A stretch of 64,000 nt of DNA from Dietzia sp. JS16-p6b (GTDB lineage Bacteria; Actinomycetota; Actinomycetes; Mycobacteriales; Mycobacteriaceae): assembly GCF_003052165.1 (NCBI RefSeq), contig NZ_CP024869.1:496001-560000 (forward strand), read 5' to 3'. The notes below the pieces were generated by a model. It searched no databases. It was given only the letters and a program-made list of their open reading frames with translations, and was not told where the DNA came from. The stretch's first letter is position 1. Each line of letters opens with the position of its first letter. Of this stretch, positions 9,478-17,458 are shown piece by piece. The position numbers and the translations under genes were made by a program.

Positions 9478-10014
9478 GTGGCACTCACCAAGTCGGCCGT
9501 CGTGGACACCGCGCTCGGACTTCTGCACGAGGCGGGGTTGCCGGGCATGTCCATGCGCACGCTGGCGACCCGGCTGAACGTCCAGCCGAGCGCGCTGTAC
9601 TGGCACTTCCCGTCCAAGCAGGCGCTGCTCACCGCTGTCGCCGAACGGGTCCTGTCGGAGGTGGCCCCGGTGGAGGCCGGCGAGTCGGCCGCCGACGAGC
9701 TGCGCGGAGTGACCCGGGCGCTGCGGAACGCCGTCGCGGGGGTGCCGGACGGGGCCGAGATCGTGGCGCTCGGTCTCGCGGCCGGTGCGGTGAACCCGGT
9801 GGCCGGGGCGGTCGCGCGCACGGGTGCTCGACACGGGGGCGAGGACCGGGCGGCGGGCCTGACCACGGCGCTCACCGCGTACGTCCTGGGCGTGACGATC
9901 GAGGAGCAGACCCACCACAACCTCGCCGCCGTGGACCCCGCGATGCCGGGCGTGGACTATGACTCGCGGTTCAGCGAGGGTCTCGAGGCCTTGCTGGCGG
10001 GATTCCGCGGCTGA
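9478..10014 (+). CDS. bioQ: TetR-family biotin operon repressor (BioQ-like)
   Basis: A 178-residue TetR-family regulator. Residues 1-50 form the HTH domain ([18 protein letters not shown], then the recognition helix around [25 protein letters not shown]). The C-terminal ligand domain is of the TetR_C_1 (TetR/Tn10-like) type with [12 protein letters not shown] near the end. Divergent orientation to bioB and three TGAAC-N3-GTTCA boxes between them identify it as the BioQ counterpart; BioQ represses bio genes when biotin is plentiful. A TAGGGT -10-like box lies 8 nt before the GTG, so the transcript may have almost no leader. The assignment rests on context as well as family. Confidence 0.85.
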   Translation: MALTKSAVVDTALGLLHEAGLPGMSMRTLATRLNVQPSALYWHFPSKQALLTAVAERVLSEVAPVEAGESAADELRGVTRALRNAVAGVPDGAEIVALGLAAGAVNPVAGAVARTGARHGGEDRAAGLTTALTAYVLGVTIEEQTHHNLAAVDPAMPGVDYDSRFSEGLEALLAGFRG

Positions 10015-10054
10015 CGCCGCGCCACGGCCGGGCCGGCGCATGCCCGGGCCCGCA

Positions 10055-10118
10055 CGTCGACAAGGACGTTCCGCACACCCGCTTCTCGCGACACGTGTGC
10101 GGAACGTCCTTGTCGACG
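10055..10118. terminator. Long palindrome between convergent genes (family 1, copy 1)
   Basis: Two perfect 24-bp arms (10055-10078 and 10095-10118) flank a 16-nt loop containing TTCTCG. The arm core is CGACAAGGACGTTCCGCAC. It lies between the ends of bioQ (+) and the CAP gene (-) and would terminate transcription from both sides. A second, diverged copy at 51292-51346 has the same core with paired base changes. No T-tract follows, as is usual in high-GC actinobacteria. Confidence 0.8.
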
Positions 10119-10142
10119 GGTCGGCGCCGGCCCGGGCCCGGC

Positions 10143-10688
10143 TCAGCTGCGGATGAACACCTGCGTGGCGTAGAGCCTGTTGTCACCGGCCACGGCGACA
10201 CCCATGCCCATGGAGGTGTGATCGGTGCGCAACAGGTTGAGCCGGTGTCCGGTCGAGGCCATCCACTGGTTGACGAGCTGCTGCGGGGTGGCGTTGCGCC
10301 AGTTCTGCAGCACGTTCTCCGACCAGCGGGTGGTGCCGCTGGGGACCTGGTTACGCAGGTCGGGGTTGTGATACATCCGGTTCTCCGCCGCCTGGACCTG
10401 GCTCCAGGCGGTGGCCAGCTGGACGAGCGCGTCGTTGGACGGCAGCGGCGCACGGCCATTGGCGACCCGAGCGGCGTTGGTGGCGTCATGGAGCTGCTGG
10501 CGGTACTCGGCGCTCGTGGGATCGAGGGCCGGGGCGGTGCCGCCGCCGCCAACGGCCAATCCGAAGGACGATCCGGGCACGAGGAACTGCTGTGCCGAGG
10601 CGGCGGGAACCCCCAGTCCGCCGACCGCCATGGTGGCGGCGGCGACGACGGCGAGGGGCTTGACGAAACGAGGGGAAGTGCGGCGCAC
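10143..10688 (-). CDS. Secreted CAP-domain (SCP-like) protein
   Basis: A 181-residue exported protein. A Sec signal peptide (RRTSPRF, hydrophobic core, AAASAQQ cleavage near residue 32) precedes a CAP/SCP domain: LHDATNAARVANGRAPLPSN, LATAWSQVQAAENRMYHNP, RWSENVLQNW, NQWMASTGHRLNLLRTDHTSMGMGVAV. The His of YHNP, the Glu of SENV and the His of TGHRLN occupy the canonical CAP cavity positions. Function in actinobacteria is largely unknown; roles in envelope interaction or sterol/lipid binding have been proposed for the fold. It starts at a GTG with GGAG 8 nt upstream. A second CAP-like gene follows upstream on the same strand. Confidence 0.85.
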   Translation of the reverse strand: MRRTSPRFVKPLAVVAAATMAVGGLGVPAASAQQFLVPGSSFGLAVGGGGTAPALDPTSAEYRQQLHDATNAARVANGRAPLPSNDALVQLATAWSQVQAAENRMYHNPDLRNQVPSGTTRWSENVLQNWRNATPQQLVNQWMASTGHRLNLLRTDHTSMGMGVAVAGDNRLYATQVFIRS

Positions 10689-10826
10689 GGGAGGAACTCC
10701 ATTTCTGCACGCCCCGAGGGGGAGGGCATGCAGGAAACACGGTAGAGACCAAAGCCGTTCTGGGCTAGTGGGCTTGGGGAATCTAGCCGTATTTTCACAC
10801 TGTTAACCGGCCGTGCGCCGGAGCGG

Positions 10827-11408
10827 TCACCCCCGTTCGAAGTCCAGCACCACGTGGATCCGACCCTCCTCGTCGGTGGCGGTGCCCACCCCGACCTTCG
10901 CGAACTCTCCGTCCAGCATGCGGTCGCGCATGCCCGTGTCGGTGAGCATGGCGGTGAGCACGTTCTGGGGTGTGGCCTCCGGAGGGAGGGCCAGCACCGT
11001 ACGATCCCGGGTCTCGCCGCTCTCGGGGACCGGGAGATCGCCGGTCGTGGGGTCGCCCGCGGCCAGCTGGTCCGCGCGGACCTCGGCCTCGACGGACAGG
11101 ACCGGGTCGGTGACCAGACGCTCGGCGCCGACCGCGGTGCGCGCCTCGTTGACGCCTGCGACGACGCTGCCTTCGAACGCCTTCCGGGCGACCTCGGGCG
11201 GCACCACGACGAGAGGAGCGTCCTGTGCGGCCACCGTCGCGGCCCCCGGTGCGGTCGCGCCCGGGATCAGCGAGGCCAGGCCGGGGATGTCCAGGGGGAA
11301 CGGGAGGGCGAGCTCGACGGACCCCTGGGCGGACGCTGTGCCCGCGCCGGTGGCGAGCAGGAGGGCCGAGGCTCCCGCGACGACGGCGGAGCGGATGGGA
11401 TGGCGCAC
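10827..11408 (-). CDS. Secreted CAP-like protein, divergent
   Basis: A 193-residue exported protein with a signal peptide ending ...GTASAQG (about residue 28) and a Pro/Ala-rich linker. The rest resembles a reduced CAP domain: VVAGVNEARTAVGAERLVTDPVLSVEAEVRADQLAAGD corresponds to the first CAP helix, and NVLTAMLTDTGMRDRMLDGEFAKVGVGTA to the motif region, in which the catalytic-type His and Glu are not evident. The start is a GTG with AAAGGA upstream. It lies 138 nt upstream of the other CAP gene on the same strand and may be a diverged paralogue. Confidence 0.65.
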   Translation of the reverse strand: MRHPIRSAVVAGASALLLATGAGTASAQGSVELALPFPLDIPGLASLIPGATAPGAATVAAQDAPLVVVPPEVARKAFEGSVVAGVNEARTAVGAERLVTDPVLSVEAEVRADQLAAGDPTTGDLPVPESGETRDRTVLALPPEATPQNVLTAMLTDTGMRDRMLDGEFAKVGVGTATDEEGRIHVVLDFERG

Positions 11409-11631
11409 GTGGCATGTCCTTTCCTCGGGCGACGGCCGGAGCCGGGCCCGGCGGGGATCGTTGACGGTAAGACTACCGTCGAGAGTTCACTTACGCATCT
11501 TTCGTCTCATCAGTCACATTCGTTACATCGCCTGTAGTGGACTTCGGGGCGCAGGCGCCCTCACGTCTCTGACCGACAACGATCAGCACGAGCTCCGGCG
11601 CCGATCCGTGATCGGCGTTACGGTCGGAACC

Positions 11632-12738
11632 ATGACGCCGATCCAACGCACCCGGAACATCGATCAGATCACCCCAGCCGATCTCCAGGCCCTCGGGACC
11701 GCCTCCGGCCCCGCGGTGTCGGTCTTCATGCCGACCCACCGTGGCGGGCCGGAGACTCGGGAGGGGCCGATGAGGCTGCGTTCCCTGCTCGACCGCGCGG
11801 AGTCCGAGCTGGTCACCGGGGGGACCACCGCCGAGGACGCCGCCGAGCTGCTCGCGCCGCTGCGCGAGCTGGGCGGGCAGGACCCCTTCTGGCAGCACAC
11901 GGCGCACGGGCTGGCCCTCTACGCCGCGCCGGGGATCGCGCGGGTCTTCAGGCTGGACACCGAGATGCCCGAGACTGTCCACGTGTCCGACTCGTTCGCC
12001 GTCCGTCCGCTCGTCCCGGCCGCGGTCGCCGACGGCGAGTTCCTGATCCTCGCCCTGAGCCAGAACTCGGTGCGACTGTTCGAGGCCACCCGGGGGTCGG
12101 TCCACGAGAGGGACATCGGCACCGCCCCGGCGTCGATGGAGGACGCCGAAGGGCGCACCGAGCGCGAGCCCCAGCTGCAGCACCAGGCGGCGGCCGGGGG
12201 CACCGCCGCCTTCCACGGGCACGGCGCCGGGGGTGAGGTGGACCGCGTGATGCTCGAGAAGTTCTTCCGTCAGGTGGCCGGGGGGATCGACGAGCTCCTC
12301 GCGGGGCAGGAGCGACGGCCGCTCGTCCTGGCGGCGGTGGCCGAGCACCACCCGATGCTCAGGAGCGAGCTGTCCTACCCGCACCTGCTCGACCAGGTGG
12401 TGGCCGGGAATCCCGATCATTGCGACGGTGCGGAGCTCAAGGAGAAGGCGTGGCCGCTCGTGCATCCGGTCCTCAACGCCGACGCCGCCGCGGCGACCGA
12501 GCGTTTCGGCGAGGCGCTCGGGACCGGCCTCGGGGTCAGTGACCCGAGGGAGATCGTCGCCGCCGCCGCGGAGGGTCGGGTGGAGACCCTGATCCTCACC
12601 GGGGCGATCTGCCGACCGGAGGATCGGCCCGGGGACCTCGACGACGCCGTGGGCCACACCTGTGCCACGTCCGGGCGGCTCGTGGTGCTCGAGGCGCTCC
12701 CGCACGGGAACTCCGTCGGCGCGATCCTGCGCTACTGA
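11632..12738 (+). CDS. baeRF3-type archaeo-eukaryotic release-factor-like protein
   Basis: A 368-residue protein with the layout of bacterial archaeo-eukaryotic release factor (baeRF, group 3) domains: an N-terminal PAVSVFMPTHRGGPETREGPMRLRSLL block, a central SQNSVRLFEATRG strand pair, an acidic linker containing a QHQAAAGGTAAFHGHG segment, and a C-terminal LVLAAVAEHHPMLRSEL domain. These proteins are predicted to act on ribosomes or peptidyl-tRNA, perhaps under stress, but are uncharacterised. The start ATG (11632) has no clear Shine-Dalgarno; TACGGT lies 7 nt before it, so it is probably leaderless. A much longer in-frame reading upstream overlaps the antisense CAP gene and was rejected. 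Confidence 0.75.
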   Translation: MTPIQRTRNIDQITPADLQALGTASGPAVSVFMPTHRGGPETREGPMRLRSLLDRAESELVTGGTTAEDAAELLAPLRELGGQDPFWQHTAHGLALYAAPGIARVFRLDTEMPETVHVSDSFAVRPLVPAAVADGEFLILALSQNSVRLFEATRGSVHERDIGTAPASMEDAEGRTEREPQLQHQAAAGGTAAFHGHGAGGEVDRVMLEKFFRQVAGGIDELLAGQERRPLVLAAVAEHHPMLRSELSYPHLLDQVVAGNPDHCDGAELKEKAWPLVHPVLNADAAAATERFGEALGTGLGVSDPREIVAAAAEGRVETLILTGAICRPEDRPGDLDDAVGHTCATSGRLVVLEALPHGNSVGAILRY

Positions 12739-12770
12739 GAGCGGTGACGCACTCGGACTCCCGAACTTCG

Positions 12771-12813
12771 CGACCTTACCCGCCAGTAAGGTCGGGCTCG
12801 GGCAGGGCACAAT
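12771..12813 (+). promoter_or_regulatory. Palindromic operator and -10 of the FadH-like gene
   Basis: A perfect inverted repeat CGACCTTAC-N6-GTAAGGTCG (12771-12794) overlaps the expected -35, and CACAAT (12808-12813) forms a -10 exactly 7 nt before the ATG at 12821. The palindrome has the size of a TetR-type operator. The regulator is not in this window. Confidence 0.6.
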
Positions 12814-12820
12814 AGGCCCC

Positions 12821-14890
12821 ATGAGCTCCAGCCACCCGCACCTGACCAGCCCCCTCGTCGTCGGGCCTCTCACCCTGCGCAACCGCGTCGTCATGGGCTC
12901 CATGCACACCGGGCTCGAGGACCGGAGCGCGCACCTGCCGGAGCTCACGGCCTACTTCGCCGAACGGGCGCGCGGCGGCACCGCCATGATGGTCACCGGC
13001 GGATTCTCGCCCGATATCCAGGGCTGGCTGCTGCCGGCCGGGTCGATGATGGCCAGTCGGCGGATGGCGGACAAGCACCGCGGCCTCACCGACGCCGTCC
13101 ACGCCGAGGGCGCGCACCTCCTGCTCCAGCTGCTGCACGCAGGCAGGTACGGCTACCAGCCGTTCGTGCGGTCGGCCTCGTCCACCAAGTCCCCGATCAG
13201 CATGTTCAGGGCGCGCGGCCTGAGTGCGCGCGGCGTCGAGCGCACCATCGACCACTGGGTGCGAGCGGCTCGACTGGCACGGCGCGCGGGGTACGACGGC
13301 GTCGAGATCATGGGCTCCGAGGGCTACCTGATCAACCAGTTCCTCGCGGCCCGAACCAACCAGCGCACCGACCGCTGGGGCGGCAGCGCGAGCAAGCGGA
13401 TGCGCTTCCCGGAGGAGATCGTCCGACGTATCCGGGCCGAGGTGGGACCGGACTTCCTCATCCAGTACCGGATCAGCGTCCTGGACCTGGTCGAGGGCGG
13501 CCAGACCTGGGACGAGACCGCCGAGCTCGCGCAGCGCCTCGAGGCCGCGGGCGCCGACGTGTTCAACACCGGGATCGGATGGCACGAGGCGCGCATCCCC
13601 ACCATCGTCACCTCGGTGCCCCGCGCGGCGTTCGTCGACCTGGCGGCCCGGCTCAAGCAGACCGTCGGCGTGCCGGTGATCGCCTCCAACCGCATCAACA
13701 CCCCGGATGTGGCCGAGCGGATCCTCGCCGACGGGCAGGCCGACCTGGTGTCCATGGCGCGGCCGCTGTTGGCGGACCCGGCGTTCGCGGCCAAGGTCGA
13801 CGAGGGGCGGGCGGACGAGATCAACATCTGCATCGCCTGCAACCAGGCGTGTCTCGACCACACCTTCGCCAACAAGCGGGCGTCGTGCCTGGTCAACCCC
13901 CGCGCGGGCCGGGAAACGGAACTGCTGCTCACCGTGGCGCCCTCGCGCCGGCGGGTGGCGGTGGTCGGTGCGGGTCCCGCCGGTCTGGCCTGCGCGGAGG
14001 CGGCCGCGACCCGAGGGCTGTCGGTGGAGGTGTACGAGGCCGAGGACGAGATCGGCGGGCAGTTCCGCTACGCCATGCGAGTTCCCGGCAAGGAGGAGTT
14101 CGCGGCGTCCCTGGCCTACTTCAGCCGACGCCTCGACGTTCTCGGGGTCCCCGTCCACCTGGGCCGACGTGCCACCGCCGCCGACCTGGGCGACGCCGAC
14201 CACGTGGTGGTGGCCACCGGCGTCCGCCCACGGGAGATCACGATCCCGGGCGCCGACCACCCGATGGTCATGACCTACCCCGAGCTGCTCACCGGTGCCC
14301 GCAGGCCCGGGCGTCGCGTCGCGGTGATCGGCGCCGGCGGGATCGGGGTGGACGTCTCGGAGTTCCTCCTCGCCGGTGGGTCCGGACTGGCCCTCGACGG
14401 CCACCGCGCCCATGGTCACTCCACCGACGTAGAGGCCTGGAAGCGGCACTGGGGCGTGGTGGATCCCGCCGTCGAACGCGCGGGGCTGGGCACCGCCGTC
14501 CTGGAGGATCCCGCCCACGAGGTGCACCTGCTCCAGCGCAAGACCATCTCGATCGGCACGGGGCTGGGCAAGACGACCGGCTGGGTCCACCGCGCCGAGC
14601 TCAGGACCGGTGGCGTGCACCAGTACACCGGGGTCACCTACGAGAAGATCGACGACGGCGGGCTGCACATCCTCGACGACGCCGGCCGGCCGCGGTTGGT
14701 GCCCGTGGACTCCGTCGTGGTGTGCGCGGGACAGGAGTCGGTGCGGGATCTCGCTGAGGAGCTGATCCGGGCCCGGGGCGCGGAGAGCCGCGGACCGGGT
14801 GTCCACGTGATCGGCGGTGCGGATGTGGCCGCCGAACTCGACGCCAAGCGCGCCATCAAGCAGGGCGTGGAGCTGGCCGCGAGGCTCTGA
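12821..14890 (+). CDS. 2,4-dienoyl-CoA reductase-like FMN/FAD flavoenzyme (FadH family)
   Basis: A 689-residue protein with the FadH/trimethylamine-dehydrogenase layout. Residues 1-350 are an Old-Yellow-Enzyme barrel (LTLRNRVVMGSMHTGLE, LLQLLHAGRYGY, GYDGVEIMGSEGYLINQFLA). Next come the Cys motif CIACNQACLDHTF and SCLVNPRAG for the [4Fe-4S] cluster, then a GAGPAGLACAEAAA dinucleotide fold for FAD and a second GAGGIGVDV for NAD(P)H. The reaction is probably reduction of 2,4-dienoyl-CoA during unsaturated fatty acid breakdown, but related NADH:flavin enoate reductases have other substrates. A leaderless promoter with a palindromic operator precedes it. It faces the MFS gene, and short GC-rich inverted repeats lie in the gap. 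Confidence 0.9.
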   Translation: MSSSHPHLTSPLVVGPLTLRNRVVMGSMHTGLEDRSAHLPELTAYFAERARGGTAMMVTGGFSPDIQGWLLPAGSMMASRRMADKHRGLTDAVHAEGAHLLLQLLHAGRYGYQPFVRSASSTKSPISMFRARGLSARGVERTIDHWVRAARLARRAGYDGVEIMGSEGYLINQFLAARTNQRTDRWGGSASKRMRFPEEIVRRIRAEVGPDFLIQYRISVLDLVEGGQTWDETAELAQRLEAAGADVFNTGIGWHEARIPTIVTSVPRAAFVDLAARLKQTVGVPVIASNRINTPDVAERILADGQADLVSMARPLLADPAFAAKVDEGRADEINICIACNQACLDHTFANKRASCLVNPRAGRETELLLTVAPSRRRVAVVGAGPAGLACAEAAATRGLSVEVYEAEDEIGGQFRYAMRVPGKEEFAASLAYFSRRLDVLGVPVHLGRRATAADLGDADHVVVATGVRPREITIPGADHPMVMTYPELLTGARRPGRRVAVIGAGGIGVDVSEFLLAGGSGLALDGHRAHGHSTDVEAWKRHWGVVDPAVERAGLGTAVLEDPAHEVHLLQRKTISIGTGLGKTTGWVHRAELRTGGVHQYTGVTYEKIDDGGLHILDDAGRPRLVPVDSVVVCAGQESVRDLAEELIRARGAESRGPGVHVIGGADVAAELDAKRAIKQGVELAARL

Positions 14891-14907
14891 GACCCCGCTC
14901 CACCCCA

Positions 14908-14955
14908 GGCCTGCGAGCAGGCGCTCTGCTCAGCAGCCTCACTCAGCCCCTGAGT
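14908..14955. terminator. Inverted repeats between convergent genes
   Basis: Two small hairpins lie between the FadH-like gene (+) and the MFS gene (-): GCCTGC-GA-GCAGGC (14909-14922) and ACTCAG-CCC-CTGAGT (14941-14955, its last base overlapping the MFS stop region). GAGGCT/AGCCTC further brackets them. They probably serve as a bidirectional terminator, although each stem is short. Confidence 0.4.
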
Positions 14956-16487
14956 CAGGCGCAGCGCTTCTCCCGGCGGCGGTCGACGACGCTGAACGCC
15001 AACGCGCCCGCCGCCAACACCGCGATCAGTCCCAGCGCCGCCCGGAACGCCAGCAACCAGTCGTCCTGGGACTCGACGATCCAGAACAGCACACCGGGAA
15101 CCACTGCCGTGCCGATCGCGGTGCCCATGCGCTGGCCCAGCGAGATGATGCTCCCGGCCACCCCGCCGTACGCGGGGTCGACCGCGCGGACCGTGAGCGT
15201 CTGGTTGGGCGAGATGGTCATGCCCTGCGCGGTACCCATCAGCGCGGCGGGCGCCATGAAGATCAGGTACCCCACCGCACCGGACTCCACCAGACCCGCG
15301 AGCAGGATGAACGTGCCCAGCGCGGTGAGGGTGAGACAGAAGCCCCCGATCACCAAACGCCGCCCGAGCGTGAGCACGAAACGCCCCGCCACCTGCGCGG
15401 ACACCGCGGCGCAGATCGAGGCGGGAAGACTCACGAACGCGGAGTCGATCGGCGCGTACCCCAGGTGGAACTGCAGATACATGGGCATGACGATCCACAG
15501 GCTGGTCCCGCCCATGAAGTAGATCGAGACGATGATCATGCCGTTGCGGAACGCCGGATCGCGGAAGATCTCGGGATTGACCAGCGGCGGTCGACCGATG
15601 AGCTCGTAGCGGCGCTCCCACCAGGCGAAGGCCCCCAGGAGGGCCACCCCGAGCGGGACCAGGGCCCACATCGCGGGGTTCGCGCCGCGGTTGAGGAAGG
15701 GCAGCATCACCGAGAGGACGGCCGCCCCGAGCAGCACGATGCCGACCGGGTCCACGTCCAGACGCCTGGGACGCGTGGGCGGAGCGGCGACCACGTCGCC
15801 GTCGTCCTCCTGGTAGCCCAACGCGCCGGCGCGCGCTCTCGATCCGCCGACGTCGCGTCCGTCGCGGTCGGTCCGGGGCAGCGCGCGGTCGTCGGGCAGC
15901 CACTTCTGCCCCAGCACCAGGGCGATCACGCCGAGCGGCACGTTGACGAAGAACATCGCGCGCCATCCCAGGTCGTCGCCCAGGGCCTCGATGAGCAGGC
16001 CACCGACAAGGGGGCCCGAGGCCGTGGCCACCGAGACCGTGGTGGCCATGGTGGCGAACGCGCGGGCGCGGGCCGCTCCGCGGAAGTACTTCTGGATGAG
16101 CCCGAAGGTCTGCGGGTTGAGCATCCCCGATCCGATGCCCTGCACCACCCGCGCGGCGTTGAGCATCTCGATGTTCTGGGCGAACCCGGCGATGACGGCC
16201 CCGGCGGTGAAGACGGCGACGCCGGCGAGGAAGATCCGCTTGCGGCCGGTCGCGTCCCCGAGTCGTCCCGACGGCACCAACAACAGGCCGAACGACAGCG
16301 CATAGCCCGAGACCACCCACTGCAGGCCGGTGGACCCGGCGTCGAGAGCGGGGCCGATCACGGGAAGCGCCACGTTGATCACCGACAGGGCGAGCAGCGC
16401 CATGAACAGCGGGACCATCAGGGTGGTGAGCACCCGTGCCGTGCTCACGGGCGGTTCGGCCGCGGGAGTCACAGGGTGGTCGGTCAC
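14955..16487 (-). CDS. MFS transporter, DHA2 (EmrB/QacA-like) drug exporter
   Basis: A 510-residue integral membrane protein with about 14 predicted helices, the size of the DHA2 drug:H+ antiporter family. Motif A is SGRLGDATGRKRIF after helix 2, motif C-like GPLVGGLL is in helix 5, and LPVIGPALDAGSTGLQWVVSGYALSF in helices 1-2 is typical of the family. A soluble loop rich in Asp/Arg (DRDGRDVGGSRARAGAL) connects the two halves. Substrates cannot be predicted. It stands alone on the minus strand with no adjacent regulator gene. Confidence 0.9.
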   Translation of the reverse strand: MTDHPVTPAAEPPVSTARVLTTLMVPLFMALLALSVINVALPVIGPALDAGSTGLQWVVSGYALSFGLLLVPSGRLGDATGRKRIFLAGVAVFTAGAVIAGFAQNIEMLNAARVVQGIGSGMLNPQTFGLIQKYFRGAARARAFATMATTVSVATASGPLVGGLLIEALGDDLGWRAMFFVNVPLGVIALVLGQKWLPDDRALPRTDRDGRDVGGSRARAGALGYQEDDGDVVAAPPTRPRRLDVDPVGIVLLGAAVLSVMLPFLNRGANPAMWALVPLGVALLGAFAWWERRYELIGRPPLVNPEIFRDPAFRNGMIIVSIYFMGGTSLWIVMPMYLQFHLGYAPIDSAFVSLPASICAAVSAQVAGRFVLTLGRRLVIGGFCLTLTALGTFILLAGLVESGAVGYLIFMAPAALMGTAQGMTISPNQTLTVRAVDPAYGGVAGSIISLGQRMGTAIGTAVVPGVLFWIVESQDDWLLAFRAALGLIAVLAAGALAFSVVDRRREKRCA

Positions 16488-16639
16488 CCGGGCGATGGTA
16501 GCCCTGGTTCGACCGGGGCCGGCCGGCTGGCGAGCAGCGGGCGTATTCGCGCGCGTTCAGGGGTCCCGCGCACAGGCCCCGCCTAAGTCCGATGTGTAGC
16601 CTCGGCGGACTGATGCACCCATCAACGTCAGGAGATCGA

Positions 16640-17413
16640 GTGCTGAAGAACACGAGGAGGCTGGTCGCGGTCGCTGCGGGAGCCGTGCTCGTCACCGCGG
16701 GCTGCGGTGCCCCGGGCGACGGCGACGACGCCGCGCGGGCCGAGCCGACCGCCGCGACCGGGCAGGCCGACCCGCAGACCGACCCCGCGCAGGACGGCGC
16801 GGGCCCGAACACCGACGACATCCCCGATCCGGTGGCCGAGGTCAACGGCACCGAGATCACCAAGGACGAGTTCGTCACCGTCTTCGAGGGCCAGTATCAG
16901 CAGATGGCCATGCGGGCGCAGATGACCGGCCAGCCGGTGGACGAGGACCAGCTCAGGGCGCAGACCCTCGAAGGGTTGGTCGGGAGCGAGCTGCTGCGGC
17001 AGGAGGCACTGGAACGCGGACTCGAGGTCTCGGACGCCGAGATCGACACCGCGCTCGCCGGATTCGCCGAGTCCAACCAGGCCAGCGAGGACGAGTTCTT
17101 CGCCGCGATGGGCGAGCAGGGGCTGGACCGCGACGACGTGATGGACCAGATCGAGAAGCAGCTCCTGGTGGAGAAGCTCATCGTCGACGAGTACGGCGAG
17201 TTCTCCGCCACGGACGAGGAGATCGAGGCCGCCTACCAGCAGTTGGCGCAGCAGCAGGCGATGTCGGGCGGCCAGGCGGGTGGTGGACTGCCCCCGCTCG
17301 AGCAGGTGCGCGACGAGGTCGAGGAGCAGTTGGTGGCAGAGCAGCAGGCGCAGGCCATGCAGATGCTCTCCGAGGAACTGCGCGAGGGTGCGGACGTGAC
17401 CGAGCACCTCTAG
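16640..17413 (+). CDS. SurA-N-domain lipoprotein, putative envelope chaperone
   Basis: A 257-residue lipoprotein. The start is GTG 16640 with AGGAG 5 nt upstream. The signal ends in the lipobox LVTAGC, placing the lipidated Cys at residue 22. After an acidic, Ala/Thr-rich linker comes a SurA/PrsA-like N-terminal domain: VAEVNGTEITKDEFVTVFEGQYQQ, LRAQTLEGLVGSELLRQEALERGL, SDAEIDTALAGFAES, DVMDQIEKQLLVEKLI. No parvulin PPIase domain is present, so it is more likely a holdase chaperone for exported proteins than an isomerase. The C-terminal 60 residues are Gln-rich and helical. It reads toward the next secreted-protein gene, 45 nt away, and may be cotranscribed with it. Confidence 0.85.
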   Translation: MLKNTRRLVAVAAGAVLVTAGCGAPGDGDDAARAEPTAATGQADPQTDPAQDGAGPNTDDIPDPVAEVNGTEITKDEFVTVFEGQYQQMAMRAQMTGQPVDEDQLRAQTLEGLVGSELLRQEALERGLEVSDAEIDTALAGFAESNQASEDEFFAAMGEQGLDRDDVMDQIEKQLLVEKLIVDEYGEFSATDEEIEAAYQQLAQQQAMSGGQAGGGLPPLEQVRDEVEEQLVAEQQAQAMQMLSEELREGADVTEHL

Positions 17414-17458
17414 CGGATCCGGCCGTGAGGCGCCGGGGTCCGTGGTGGAATCGGTTCC

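Noticed and set aside
10813-11631. A 270-codon N-terminal extension of the baeRF3 gene
   Set aside because: It is antisense to the secreted CAP-like gene, has no homology pattern and lies upstream of a good leaderless -10.
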